Source: SAR324 cluster bacterium
GTDB taxonomy: Bacteria > SAR324 > NAC60-12
Direction of reading: 5' to 3'
Assembly: GCA_028282505.1 (NCBI GenBank)
Contig: JANQHV010000068.1
Location: forward strand, 1 to 36,346
Length of the DNA stretch: 36,346 nucleotides
Shown: positions 18,080 to 26,414 of the stretch, piece after piece
Layout: every line of letters begins with the position of its first letter
How positions within the stretch are numbered: the stretch's first letter is position 1
Program-made: the position numbers and the translations under genes
The notes under the pieces: model-generated
What the model saw: only the letters and a program-made list of their open reading frames with translations
What the model was told of the DNA's origin: nothing
Database searches by the model: none

Positions 18080-21000
18080 ATGAGTATTACATTGATATCC
18101 GTGGATGAGCTGAAACGAAAAGCTAAGGCAGGGGATCTGGAAGCTTTACAAGAATTGAGAGATCGAGGTTTTTTTCAAAAGAAGCAGCTAGAGGGGCATG
18201 AAGTCTCTGAAGCTCAACGATGGATATTGACGCTAGTTCAGTTTAAAGTAGGAAATGTGAAGGCATGCTCTGTTCCCCAAACCGTAAGACTGAATGGGAA
18301 TCTCAACATTGCCACCTTTCAAGAATCTATCAAAACCTTGTTCAACCGGCATGAATCCCTGCGTACCAGTTTTAAACATGTCAGTGGTGAATGGCGACAA
18401 ATCATACACGATGATGTGAATTTTCAGTGGAAAGAAATCGATCTGAGTGGTGAACCAGCACCAGAAGATGCTGTACTGGAATATGCCCACTGTGATGCTT
18501 CAGTCCCATTTGACCTGAGTGCGGGGCCGCCTTTGCGTGGCGCACTTCTAAAGTTGTCAAAAGAACACCATATTTTTCTTTTTAACATTCACCCTGTTGT
18601 TTGTGATGCCATTTCAAGAAACCGACTGGTTCATGAAATGAGTATGCTTTATGAGGCTCATGCTCAGAAAAAAGAAATTCCGTTGCCTCCTTTGAAGCTA
18701 CAATACAAAGATTATGCATACTGGCAAAATGCACGGCTTGGTGGGGATGAGCTGGAGAATCATCGCAGGTATTGGCGTAGAAAATTAAAGAATGAGGTTC
18801 CCTATTTGGACTTGCCTCTGGATTATCCCCGTCCTCCCGTCATGAACTTTGTGGGCAAAACAGAATTGTCCACTTTTGACAGCGATTTTACCGAGCGTTT
18901 GCATGCGTTGGGACGTAAGTATAATGCTGATCTTTTGGTATTGTTGATCACCGTAGTAAAGGTCCTGCTGCATCGTTACACCGGCCAGGAAGAGATTATG
19001 CTTGGCACTCCTGTCCCTGGCAGATCTCATGAGGCACTTGCCGATCAGGTTGGCTGCTTTGTGAATCCACTGGTTCTTCAGAGCTATCTGGCAGGGGATG
19101 ATGGCTTCTTGAATGTGCTGACCAACGTCAAATCCACCGTTGAAGAAGGATATGCCCATGATGTGTACCCCTTCAATTGCGTGGTAAATGACCTGACACT
19201 CAAACAGAATGTGAGCCGTTCTCCAGTTTTTGACGTAATGGTGTACTGGCACGATCCAAAGTTTGAAACATTAGAATCGGGAGACATTAAGATATCTCAC
19301 TTTGACACAGGCCTGGATTGGATACTGTGCGATTTGATTTTTGAGTTCGCAGAAACGAAGAATGGTCAACTCCAGTTGAAAGTAAAGTATAATCCTGCTC
19401 TCTTTCGAAAAGAGAAAATCGATAATATGATTGGACATTTGGAACAGTTGATCGAGAGTGTACTGGGTCATGAGAATACTGCCATCCGTGACCTGGAAAT
19501 GCTAACCAGAGCCGAGAAAAAAAAGCTTCTGATCGAGTTCAATGATACTGCGGTTTCTGAGCCAAAATCATCCAACTTCTTAGATTTGATTGATAGCTGG
19601 GCTGACAAAACACCAGACAGCATTGCGATTGGTTTCCGGGACACTCGCCTTAGTTATCAACAATTGAGAGAGAAGACCAATCGTCTGGCATGGCATTTAT
19701 TTCAGAACTATCAAGTGGAGCCAGGAAAAACAGTGGGAATATTTTTGGATCGCTCCGATCAAATGATGATCACCCTCCTAGCTGTTTTGAAAGCAGGAGG
19801 GGCCTATGTCCCCATTGATCCTGAATATCCGCTGGAACGAATACAATACATTCTTCAGGACAGTGGGTGCTCTCTCCTGGTGTCTGAAAACAAGTATATG
19901 CAGGATCTTGCCAGTAATGGTGATTTCCGTGTTATTAACATTGAAGATCTGCTCCATTTGAAAACTGAAGGACTGTTTCCTAAGCCTCCTCCAAATCGCC
20001 TGGCCTATATTCTCTACACGTCAGGTTCTACTGGAAAACCGAAAGGATGCCAGATCGACATGAACAACCTGCATCATTACATCTCTTGGGCACATCGCTA
20101 CTATTTTGCCAACGAGGAAGGAGGGAGCTTTGGTTTGTATTCCTCGCTGTCATTTGATCTGACCGTCACCAGCCTGTTTCTGCCTCTAATGCGTGGAAAA
20201 ATGCTGCATATCTTTCCTCAGGAAATGGAAATCAGTGATATTTTGAGCGAGAGTTTTTGTGGTGATAATCCAATCGATGCGATTAAATTGACACCGTCCC
20301 ATATTTCTCTGTTGCAATATTTGAATGTCTCGTCTTCAAAAATCCAGTTGGCCATTATTGGTGGTGAGATCCTGACCATGGATCAGGTCAATTTCCTGCG
20401 CAAACTGAAACCGGAGATGGGAATTTATAACGAATATGGTCCCACAGAAACCACTGTCGGATGTATTGTGAAAAAAATCGAACCCGATGAGCAACAAGTT
20501 CTCATTGGTCGTCCAATTGACAATACTCGTGTCTACATTCTCGATCCTTGTATGGCTCCAGTGCCCATAGGGGTTCCTGGAGAAATCTATATTGGAGGAC
20601 GGGGTGTGTCACAAGGCTATATCAATCTGAATGAGTTGAATATGGAACGGTTCATTGAAGACCCCTTCCTTGAAGGAGAGCGTATTTATAAGACAGGGGA
20701 TTCAGGATTGTGGCTATCCGATGGAAACATCCATTTTCTGGGCAGACATGACGATCAGGTCAAAATGCTCGGTTATCGCATCGAATTGGGAGAGATTGAA
20801 AACTGTCTACTCCAGTGTGGTGCTATCAAAAAAGCCTTGGTGGTTGCTCATGATCTGGGCAAGAAGACCACTGAACTCATTGCCTATCTGGTCAGTGATG
20901 AGGACTTGAATGTCAAAGAACTCCGGGAACATTTGAAAAAAATGATTCCTGAATATATGATTCCTGCCCATTTTGTCCAACTCGACGAGATGCCTCTCAA

Positions 21001-21319
21001 CCATTCTGGTAAAGTCAATCGAAAAGCCTTGCCTCATCCTGTTGATGCCGAAATCGCCGCAGGCACCAACTATGTGGCTCCTCGTAATTCCATCGAAGCA
21101 ACTCTGGCCCGTATCTGGGGAGACGTTCTGGAAATCAAACAACCAGGAGTCGAGGATAATTTTTTTGAAAGCGGGGGACATAGCTTGAAAGCCATTCTTC
21201 TGGTCTCCAAAATCCAAAATGAAATCAACATGGAACTGGGCTTAAGAGATTTGTTCCATTTTCCTACCATCGCCGAATTGGCAGAAGTCCTCCAGCATAA
21301 AATAGATCAAGGAGGATGA
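18080..21319 (+). CDS. NRPS module C(degenerate)-A(Asn)-PCP
   Basis: A protein of 1079 residues with a good ribosome site (AGAAGGA, about 18068-18074). A short charged helical N-terminus (1-40) precedes a C domain (about 42-480). Its active-site motif reads HPVVCDA (171-177) where HHxxxDG is expected, so the catalytic second histidine is proline. The A domain (about 500-990) has TSGSTGKPKG and specificity residues DLTKIGEVG(K), one change from the published asparagine code. It also departs from consensus in A7 (GDSGLW) and A8 (KMLGYRIEL, where the arginine of KIRG is leucine). PCP follows (GGHS, Ser1035), and the protein ends shortly afterwards with no thioesterase. The previous NRPS ends with an epimerase, so this C domain should join a D-Thr donor to Asn. 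The altered motif makes that uncertain. A C domain on another protein may do the bond formation. Confidence 0.92.
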   Translation: MSITLISVDELKRKAKAGDLEALQELRDRGFFQKKQLEGHEVSEAQRWILTLVQFKVGNVKACSVPQTVRLNGNLNIATFQESIKTLFNRHESLRTSFKHVSGEWRQIIHDDVNFQWKEIDLSGEPAPEDAVLEYAHCDASVPFDLSAGPPLRGALLKLSKEHHIFLFNIHPVVCDAISRNRLVHEMSMLYEAHAQKKEIPLPPLKLQYKDYAYWQNARLGGDELENHRRYWRRKLKNEVPYLDLPLDYPRPPVMNFVGKTELSTFDSDFTERLHALGRKYNADLLVLLITVVKVLLHRYTGQEEIMLGTPVPGRSHEALADQVGCFVNPLVLQSYLAGDDGFLNVLTNVKSTVEEGYAHDVYPFNCVVNDLTLKQNVSRSPVFDVMVYWHDPKFETLESGDIKISHFDTGLDWILCDLIFEFAETKNGQLQLKVKYNPALFRKEKIDNMIGHLEQLIESVLGHENTAIRDLEMLTRAEKKKLLIEFNDTAVSEPKSSNFLDLIDSWADKTPDSIAIGFRDTRLSYQQLREKTNRLAWHLFQNYQVEPGKTVGIFLDRSDQMMITLLAVLKAGGAYVPIDPEYPLERIQYILQDSGCSLLVSENKYMQDLASNGDFRVINIEDLLHLKTEGLFPKPPPNRLAYILYTSGSTGKPKGCQIDMNNLHHYISWAHRYYFANEEGGSFGLYSSLSFDLTVTSLFLPLMRGKMLHIFPQEMEISDILSESFCGDNPIDAIKLTPSHISLLQYLNVSSSKIQLAIIGGEILTMDQVNFLRKLKPEMGIYNEYGPTETTVGCIVKKIEPDEQQVLIGRPIDNTRVYILDPCMAPVPIGVPGEIYIGGRGVSQGYINLNELNMERFIEDPFLEGERIYKTGDSGLWLSDGNIHFLGRHDDQVKMLGYRIELGEIENCLLQCGAIKKALVVAHDLGKKTTELIAYLVSDEDLNVKELREHLKKMIPEYMIPAHFVQLDEMPLNHSGKVNRKALPHPVDAEIAAGTNYVAPRNSIEATLARIWGDVLEIKQPGVEDNFFESGGHSLKAILLVSKIQNEINMELGLRDLFHFPTIAELAEVLQHKIDQGG

Positions 21320-21608
21320 TCTCTCCTGGCGAGTATCACTTGAAATTTATCTCTGCTATTCCAGAGGAAATGTGTTTAGTGGTCGGATAAAATCAATAGT
21401 CTTATTGATTTCTTGGATAATTCTTACTCTGCATTTCCCGATTGAGGTTTTTATTCAAGAATGCTAGCTAACTTAAAAATTTGAGATTCTTTACAGGGTT
21501 TAGTGGCAAAACAGCCGGCACATAAGCCACGGTATGCCGATGCGGCGCTACTGTAGTGAGCGGTCACCTAACATTTCAAATTTAAAAAAACACTGGAGGA
21601 ATACACTG
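21320..21608. other. intergenic region between NRPS and NLR gene, with a hairpin
   Basis: No gene is seen in these 289 bases. AAATCAATA (21390-21398) and TATTGATTT (21403-21411) form a perfect 9-bp stem with a 4-base loop about 70 bases after the NRPS stop. It could mark the end of the upstream transcript. It is not followed by a T-run, so it is a weak terminator candidate at best. A GC-richer stretch (about 21510-21565) holds the arms GGCACATAAGCC..GGTATGCC. Confidence 0.4.
21595..21600 (+). promoter_or_regulatory. ribosome binding site deciding the start at 21609
   Basis: GGAGGA lies eight bases before the ATG at 21609. The frame is open to an ATG at 21534, but residues from there (MPMRRYCSERSPN) have no family resemblance. 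From 21609 the protein begins directly with the DUF4062 motif. Confidence 0.75.
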
Positions 21609-24600
21609 ATGGACTACAAAGCTTTTGTTTCGTCGACTTTTAAGGATCTCAAGGATCATCGTGCCGCAGTGATTCGTGCACTACGGCAGGGAGGAATTTT
21701 TGTAGATCCGATGGAGGACTGGACCGCAGACAATCATGAACCCAAGCAAGTTTCTGTTGAACGGATGCGTGATTGTGACCTCTGCATCCTTCTGGTGGGA
21801 GCCCGCCGGGGGCATCAGCCCGAAAATGAAACATTGAGCATCACACAAATGGAATACAAAGAGGCCATCAAACGCAGGATGGATGTGCTCGTTTTCCTTT
21901 ATGATGGCAAAAGTGCGTGGCTACCCGAATTCTATGAATTGGACAAAGACGAGGAGTTGCAGAGATGGCGATCTGAACTGATGGAACATAAATGTGTCGG
22001 AACCTTCACCCACGACCCAACGTCGATTGAAGCGCCAGTGCGTGATGCCATTTTACGCTGGCTGCAAAGACAGAATTGGCCAGAAGTGCACAAAGTCTAT
22101 CTGGAAACACTGCGTGATGCCCATGCTTCCATCCAGTTCCTGGGAATTGGTCACTACAAGGACATTCAGGATTGGCCCATCGAAGAATTGTTTGTGGATA
22201 CCCGCACGGCTTCTCAACACATCTCCCCTGATACACCTCCTTCCGAGTGGTCGGAAACATCCCCTATTTTTGAGGTCATGAGCAATCAAAAACGCCTGGT
22301 GGTGCTTGGTGATCCGGGCAGTGGTAAATCCACCCTGATCAGTTGGATTACCTGGAACCTGGCGCGAGCAGGGGGCAACAAGTGGAAACAGACGCTGAAC
22401 AATCGCACCCCCATCGTCATGATCTTGCGGGACCTCTCACTCACTAACGTGCGGAGCTGGAATGACTTACTGGATGCCTATTTCCAACACTGGACGGCCC
22501 GTTTGCTGGGACATCCTCGCTATGCGTCGAATGTACGTGAATTACTCGAATCCGGTCAGGCGATTATCATGCTTGATGGTCTGGATGAGGTGGGCAATCC
22601 ACAAATCCAGGAGAATCTCCGCCAGGCGGTCTGGGAAGGGATGCGCATCTATGAGTCCTGCTGCTGGTTGCTCACCTCTCGTCTGGTAGGTTACTTTAAT
22701 TATCACGAGAGGGCAAATGTTGACGGTACGGACAGAGAAGACCGTCGCAGAATCACCTATGCTGAATTAAAATACGTCGCTCCATTTGCTGATGAGCAAG
22801 TCGAACAATTCGCCCGCAATTGGTTCGCTACTCGTGACCAGTCTTCCTTGAGAGCCAGTCAGGATGCCGACAACTTTTATGCCGCCATTTGTGCCAATCC
22901 TTACACGCTCAGGCTGGCCCGCACCCCCAACTTGTTGACAATGATGGCCCTCATCTACCGGGAACGGGCGAGACTGCCACACGGGCGAGCCTTACTTTAT
23001 ACCGACATTGCCGATGCTTATCTGCAATCGATTGATGAAAACCGGCGCATTGAAAGGCTGGGTTATCCACTGCGCACTCAAAAACAATGGCTGGGCCGCA
23101 TCGGCTTTGAGATGCAACTGTACCGCAATCAACAGAGTGGCAAAGCTCCCACAGAGGAGAAAGAAAAAGAGGTACTGGTTGATGGACAAACCGTGCGCCA
23201 ATGGATCTTGCAGACCATGCATGATTCAGGGCAAACGGATAGCACAGAAGCAGTAGCCAGTGCTTTTATCGATGAAATTTGCCGACGCAGTGGTTTATTG
23301 ATTCCCCGTGGCGAAGATCAGTTTTCCTTCATCCATCTCTCCTTTCAGGAGTTTTTTGCTTCGGTTTTTCTCCTGCCCCAGTTCATGTTGCCACCACGGC
23401 ATCTCAAATCCAGGGGTGTCAACGGTGCTGGACATGAAGACTTACATGCTTATACCAGCAATCCAGTCTGGCAAGAAGTCCTTGTCTTTTTTGTCGAGTT
23501 GATGCATGCGGAACACCCGGATTGGCTGGAGGACGTACTGTATTGCCTGTTTGGTGAGAATTTTAGTGATATAGAACTGCCCGGTATGGACTTGAACGAA
23601 GAAGAACACAGCTTCTCTGAAACGGCAAAAGAGAACCAGGCCATTCTTTTAGCCCGCTTGGTGGTTGACCCACATGCTGGCCTAGCTGGCTTGCCGTCTG
23701 CCATTGAACGTTGTTGTCACTGGGAGGTTTCCAAGCAAAAACGGGATGAAACAAAAATTATAGAGGCATGTCGGAATCGTCTTGGGAGCGTCATACCAGA
23801 AATACTTCATGTATTGTTGGGGATTGATCGCGAAGAATTATCCAACGTTTGGAAAACATTTACTGACGTTGCTCGAAAAGCCAATGTGCGTGCTCTTTCG
23901 TTAATGAACACCCCAATAGGTGATTTGTCCGTAATCTCCAGCCTCACAGATCTTCAAGTGTTAGATCTGTGTGCTTCAAAGATTATCAACCTATCGTCAC
24001 TATCTTTTCTCACCAGTCTGCAATTGCTCGACCTTGCTAGTATTCAGGTGAGTGACCTGACACCTTTGTCTTCCCTCATCAGCCTACAATCACTTTATCT
24101 GAATGGTACGGAGGTAAGAGATCTGACACCCCTAGTCTCTCTGACCAAGCTGCAATCGCTCAACCTCTGGAATACGCAGGTGAATAATCTGACACCCCTA
24201 GTCTCTCTGACCAACCTACAAACGCTTAACCTCAGTCATACTCAGGTGAGTAACCTAGCCCCCTTGGCCTCTCTGACTAACCTGCAAACGCTCGAGATTA
24301 GTGATACTCAGGTGAGTGACCTAACACCCTTGGCCTCTCTGACCAAGCTGCAATCGCTCGACCTCCGTCGTACACAGGTGATTGATCTGCCCCCCCTAAC
24401 TTCTTTGACCGGTCTGCAAGAACTCAACCTCCGTCAGACGCAGGTGATTGATTTGACACCATTGATCACTCTGACCAACCTACAATCGCTCAACCTCAGT
24501 CGGACGCAGGTGATTGATTTGACACCATTGATCACTCTGACCAACCTACAATCGCTCGATCTCATTGGTACACAGGTGAGTGACAATGCTATTAATGCGT

Positions 24601-24638
24601 TGAAGGAGAAGTTACCTCAATGTGATATAAGCCACTGA
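21609..24638 (+). CDS. DUF4062-NACHT-leucine-rich-repeat protein (bacterial NLR, probable defence protein)
   Basis: A protein of 1009 residues. The N-terminus MDYKAFVSSTFKDLKDHRAAV and CDLCILLVGARRG mark a DUF4062 domain (about 1-160), which often serves as an effector or adaptor in predicted NLR-like proteins. A NACHT-type STAND NTPase follows: Walker A GDPGSGKST (Lys240) and Walker B IIMLDGLDEV (Asp323). A helical region with FIHLSFQEFFAS comes next. The C-terminal quarter (about 770-1000) is a run of roughly ten 22-residue leucine-rich repeats of the form LTPLxSLTxLQxLxLxxTQVxD. Bacterial NACHT proteins with sensor repeats are known anti-phage systems that sense invader products. It is not an obvious part of peptide synthesis. 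It is more likely a passenger defence gene between two parts of the cluster. Confidence 0.88.
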   Translation: MDYKAFVSSTFKDLKDHRAAVIRALRQGGIFVDPMEDWTADNHEPKQVSVERMRDCDLCILLVGARRGHQPENETLSITQMEYKEAIKRRMDVLVFLYDGKSAWLPEFYELDKDEELQRWRSELMEHKCVGTFTHDPTSIEAPVRDAILRWLQRQNWPEVHKVYLETLRDAHASIQFLGIGHYKDIQDWPIEELFVDTRTASQHISPDTPPSEWSETSPIFEVMSNQKRLVVLGDPGSGKSTLISWITWNLARAGGNKWKQTLNNRTPIVMILRDLSLTNVRSWNDLLDAYFQHWTARLLGHPRYASNVRELLESGQAIIMLDGLDEVGNPQIQENLRQAVWEGMRIYESCCWLLTSRLVGYFNYHERANVDGTDREDRRRITYAELKYVAPFADEQVEQFARNWFATRDQSSLRASQDADNFYAAICANPYTLRLARTPNLLTMMALIYRERARLPHGRALLYTDIADAYLQSIDENRRIERLGYPLRTQKQWLGRIGFEMQLYRNQQSGKAPTEEKEKEVLVDGQTVRQWILQTMHDSGQTDSTEAVASAFIDEICRRSGLLIPRGEDQFSFIHLSFQEFFASVFLLPQFMLPPRHLKSRGVNGAGHEDLHAYTSNPVWQEVLVFFVELMHAEHPDWLEDVLYCLFGENFSDIELPGMDLNEEEHSFSETAKENQAILLARLVVDPHAGLAGLPSAIERCCHWEVSKQKRDETKIIEACRNRLGSVIPEILHVLLGIDREELSNVWKTFTDVARKANVRALSLMNTPIGDLSVISSLTDLQVLDLCASKIINLSSLSFLTSLQLLDLASIQVSDLTPLSSLISLQSLYLNGTEVRDLTPLVSLTKLQSLNLWNTQVNNLTPLVSLTNLQTLNLSHTQVSNLAPLASLTNLQTLEISDTQVSDLTPLASLTKLQSLDLRRTQVIDLPPLTSLTGLQELNLRQTQVIDLTPLITLTNLQSLNLSRTQVIDLTPLITLTNLQSLDLIGTQVSDNAINALKEKLPQCDISH
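24437..24558 (+). repeat. recently duplicated LRR-coding unit
   Basis: Bases 24437-24492 recur 66 bases later at 24503-24558 without a visible mismatch. The unit encodes one 22-residue leucine-rich repeat (TQVIDLTPLITLTNLQSLNL). Neighbouring units (from about 23990) are more diverged. The identity points to recent duplication or gene conversion in the presumed sensor region. Confidence 0.8.
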
Positions 24639-24698
24639 ATGGGAACAGGCCTGAAACAGGGACAAAAAATCGAATCGTTATTTTAGACACAAATCAGA

Positions 24699-25628
24699 CT
24701 ATTCCTGTTTAGCAAGCTCCTCCACTCTGGAAAGGGGCAGTTCCGTCACCTTCGCAATTTCTTGTAGAGTCAAATTCCCTGCTTTGATGAGGTTCAAAGC
24801 CGTCTTTTCCTGTCCTTCGGCAAGCCCCTCAGCCCGTCCTTCGGCAAGCCCCTCAGCCCGTCCCTTTACCAGTCCTTTCGCCAATCCTTCTGATGTCGCT
24901 GTATCCACAATCCCACGTTCCCAAGCAGCATGCATGAGATATCGTTCATACCGCTTGCGTTCGTCAGCATCCATTTTCAGCAGATCTAATTTTTTTCCAG
25001 CCTCGTGAATATGTTTTGATTTAAATTCGGGCCTGATGGATTCGTGCTTTAGCATATAAATCCATTCATCTAAATCGGCTTTGATGATATCTTGAAAGCT
25101 TTCCAAACGGATCAGGTAGTATTCCGGGAAGATGTTCTTTTTGGTTTGGAGGTAAGTGAGATGGGCAGGGGCTTTAACTTGTTCACGAACCTTTAACAGA
25201 TCGTTGGTATGGATTCCACGAAACTCTGTACTGCCATGATAGACATAATCTTCTCCCAAGCCCAGATTGAAGTAAAGAATACTGATCGAAATGACTTTTT
25301 TGATCTGACTGTAGGGTTCTCCCAGGCCCAGATTTTCCACAATCACCTTGGGAGTCCCATAGGTCAACCTTTCCAGGTAATCGACTTCCTGCTGATTCTG
25401 AATTTCAATGATCAAATGACGGTCCTGGGAATCTTTCACCAGCAGATCCACCCGGTTGAATTTTTGCTGTTCCTCTTTTGTGTTGCTTTCACTCTCTAAC
25501 AGGGAAACCACCTGGATGTCTTCTTTAAGCAGAGCAGTCAGAAATCCTTCCAGGATGTCAAAATTGGCTTTGTCTCGTAAGATCGTTTTGATGGCCCAGT
25601 CAAAACGGATGACTCGTTTCTCTGACAT
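24699..25628 (-). CDS. Rpn-family nuclease / PD-(D/E)XK transposase-like protein
   Basis: A protein of 309 residues beginning MSEKRVIRFDWAIKTIL. A GTG-initiated extension to 25679 is possible, but its AAGGG lies only about one base from the codon, so 25628 is preferred. The N-terminal 250 residues match the Rpn/PD-(D/E)XK family: FDWAIKTILRDKANFDILEGFL, then NRVDLLVKDSQDRHLIIEIQNQ holding the D...ExQ nuclease residues. The C-terminus has the GRAEGLAEGRAEGLAEG repeats and an ending (LTLQEIAKVTELPLSRVEELAKQ) common in this family. Rpn proteins promote RecA-independent recombination and some act in phage defence. It is the last of three minus-strand genes and converges on the NLR gene with about 60 bases between them. 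Confidence 0.85.
   Translation of the reverse strand: MSEKRVIRFDWAIKTILRDKANFDILEGFLTALLKEDIQVVSLLESESNTKEEQQKFNRVDLLVKDSQDRHLIIEIQNQQEVDYLERLTYGTPKVIVENLGLGEPYSQIKKVISISILYFNLGLGEDYVYHGSTEFRGIHTNDLLKVREQVKAPAHLTYLQTKKNIFPEYYLIRLESFQDIIKADLDEWIYMLKHESIRPEFKSKHIHEAGKKLDLLKMDADERKRYERYLMHAAWERGIVDTATSEGLAKGLVKGRAEGLAEGRAEGLAEGQEKTALNLIKAGNLTLQEIAKVTELPLSRVEELAKQE
24813..24860. repeat. two perfect 24-bp tandem repeats in the Rpn gene
   Basis: Two identical 24-base units (24813-24836 and 24837-24860) encode GRAEGLAE twice. Being a multiple of three, they change only the length of the low-complexity C-terminal segment. Such G-x-A-E-G runs are typical of Rpn proteins. Confidence 0.85.
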
Positions 25629-25696
25629 GATTTGTTTTCCACTAGGGGTGATGTGACCATTCAGTATAATGCACTCCACTCCCTTTTACCAGCCAT

Positions 25697-26356
25697 TCAG
25701 TTGATGAACACGTCTTTGGCAACTTTACCAATCACATGATTGGCCAGGGCATCCATCGTTCCTCCGATCAAACCACCAGCAATGGGAATAATTCTCCCCA
25801 AATGCGTTCCTCCTTTTTCTCCAAATTTGGCCACCAGACGAAATCCTACGGCCTTGTTGATTTCTTTGATGACTTCAATCGGAATATTCCGTACCATCTT
25901 TTGGTTCAACTTCGCTTCTGTTTGAATGCCAGCATCCGTGAACACATCTTTGATTGCATTTCCACAGAGGCATGCCAGTACCAATGTTTTTACGTTCTCA
26001 TCACGAACGTCATAACCTCCCATGATCGCAATGGCCGCAATCATCCGAATTTGCAAAAACAAACCATAACTGGTCGTGGCAGGCAGTGTGACCGGCATGA
26101 AGAGGAAACCTCCCAACCCTCCGACAAAACCAGCACTGGCCGTTCTTGCGTTTTGCCGGCGAATTAACGAATCCACCTGTTCTGGCAGTGTCCCTGCTTG
26201 TTGAAGAAACTTATGAGCCAGTTCCTCTGCTGAATCTAATGCGGACACTCCAGGAACTAACGCTTTATCATACGCCCATTCCAGTGTTTTTTTAAGCGTT
26301 TCTTCTATTTTTATCTTATTGCTGATCACACCATTCATGGATTGGTCGTCTTTCAT
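25697..26356 (-). CDS. EcsC-family protein
   Basis: A protein of 219 residues recognised as EcsC-like. WAYDKALVPGVSALDSAEELAHKFL is followed by a glycine-rich hydrophobic stretch (TASAGFVGGLGGFLFMPVTLPATTSYGLFLQIRMIAAIA, about 92-130). Further on are GNAIKDVFTDAG and a second glycine-rich segment, GRIIPIAGGLIGGTMDA. The hydrophobic parts suggest membrane association. The biochemical role of the family is not established, despite the name from the Bacillus ecs operon. It lies 58 bases after the Uma2-type gene and 68 before the Rpn gene on the same strand, so the three are probably co-transcribed. No strong ribosome site is seen, and an ATG six codons further in (26338) is an alternative start. 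Confidence 0.8.
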   Translation of the reverse strand: MKDDQSMNGVISNKIKIEETLKKTLEWAYDKALVPGVSALDSAEELAHKFLQQAGTLPEQVDSLIRRQNARTASAGFVGGLGGFLFMPVTLPATTSYGLFLQIRMIAAIAIMGGYDVRDENVKTLVLACLCGNAIKDVFTDAGIQTEAKLNQKMVRNIPIEVIKEINKAVGFRLVAKFGEKGGTHLGRIIPIAGGLIGGTMDALANHVIGKVAKDVFIN

Positions 26357-26414
26357 AAGCTATAATGCTCTTTGATGGGTGTAATTGATGCAGAATTTAG
26401 TAAGGAACACTTGA

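Noticed and set aside
21182-21319. A thioesterase or terminal reductase at the end of the Asn NRPS
   Set aside because: Only about 45 residues follow the carrier serine, with no GxSxG or NAD-binding motif. Release must occur elsewhere.
21390-21411. Perfect 9-bp hairpin after the Asn NRPS as an intrinsic terminator
   Set aside because: The stem is AT-rich and no T-run follows, so termination is not supported.
21534-21608. Upstream ATG start for the NLR-like protein
   Set aside because: The extra residues show no family similarity, and a GGAGGA site lies before the ATG at 21609, where the DUF4062 domain begins.
23990-24610. Regular 66-base periodicity that could suggest a CRISPR array
   Set aside because: The units are coding, in frame, and spell leucine-rich repeats with no unique spacers between constant repeats.
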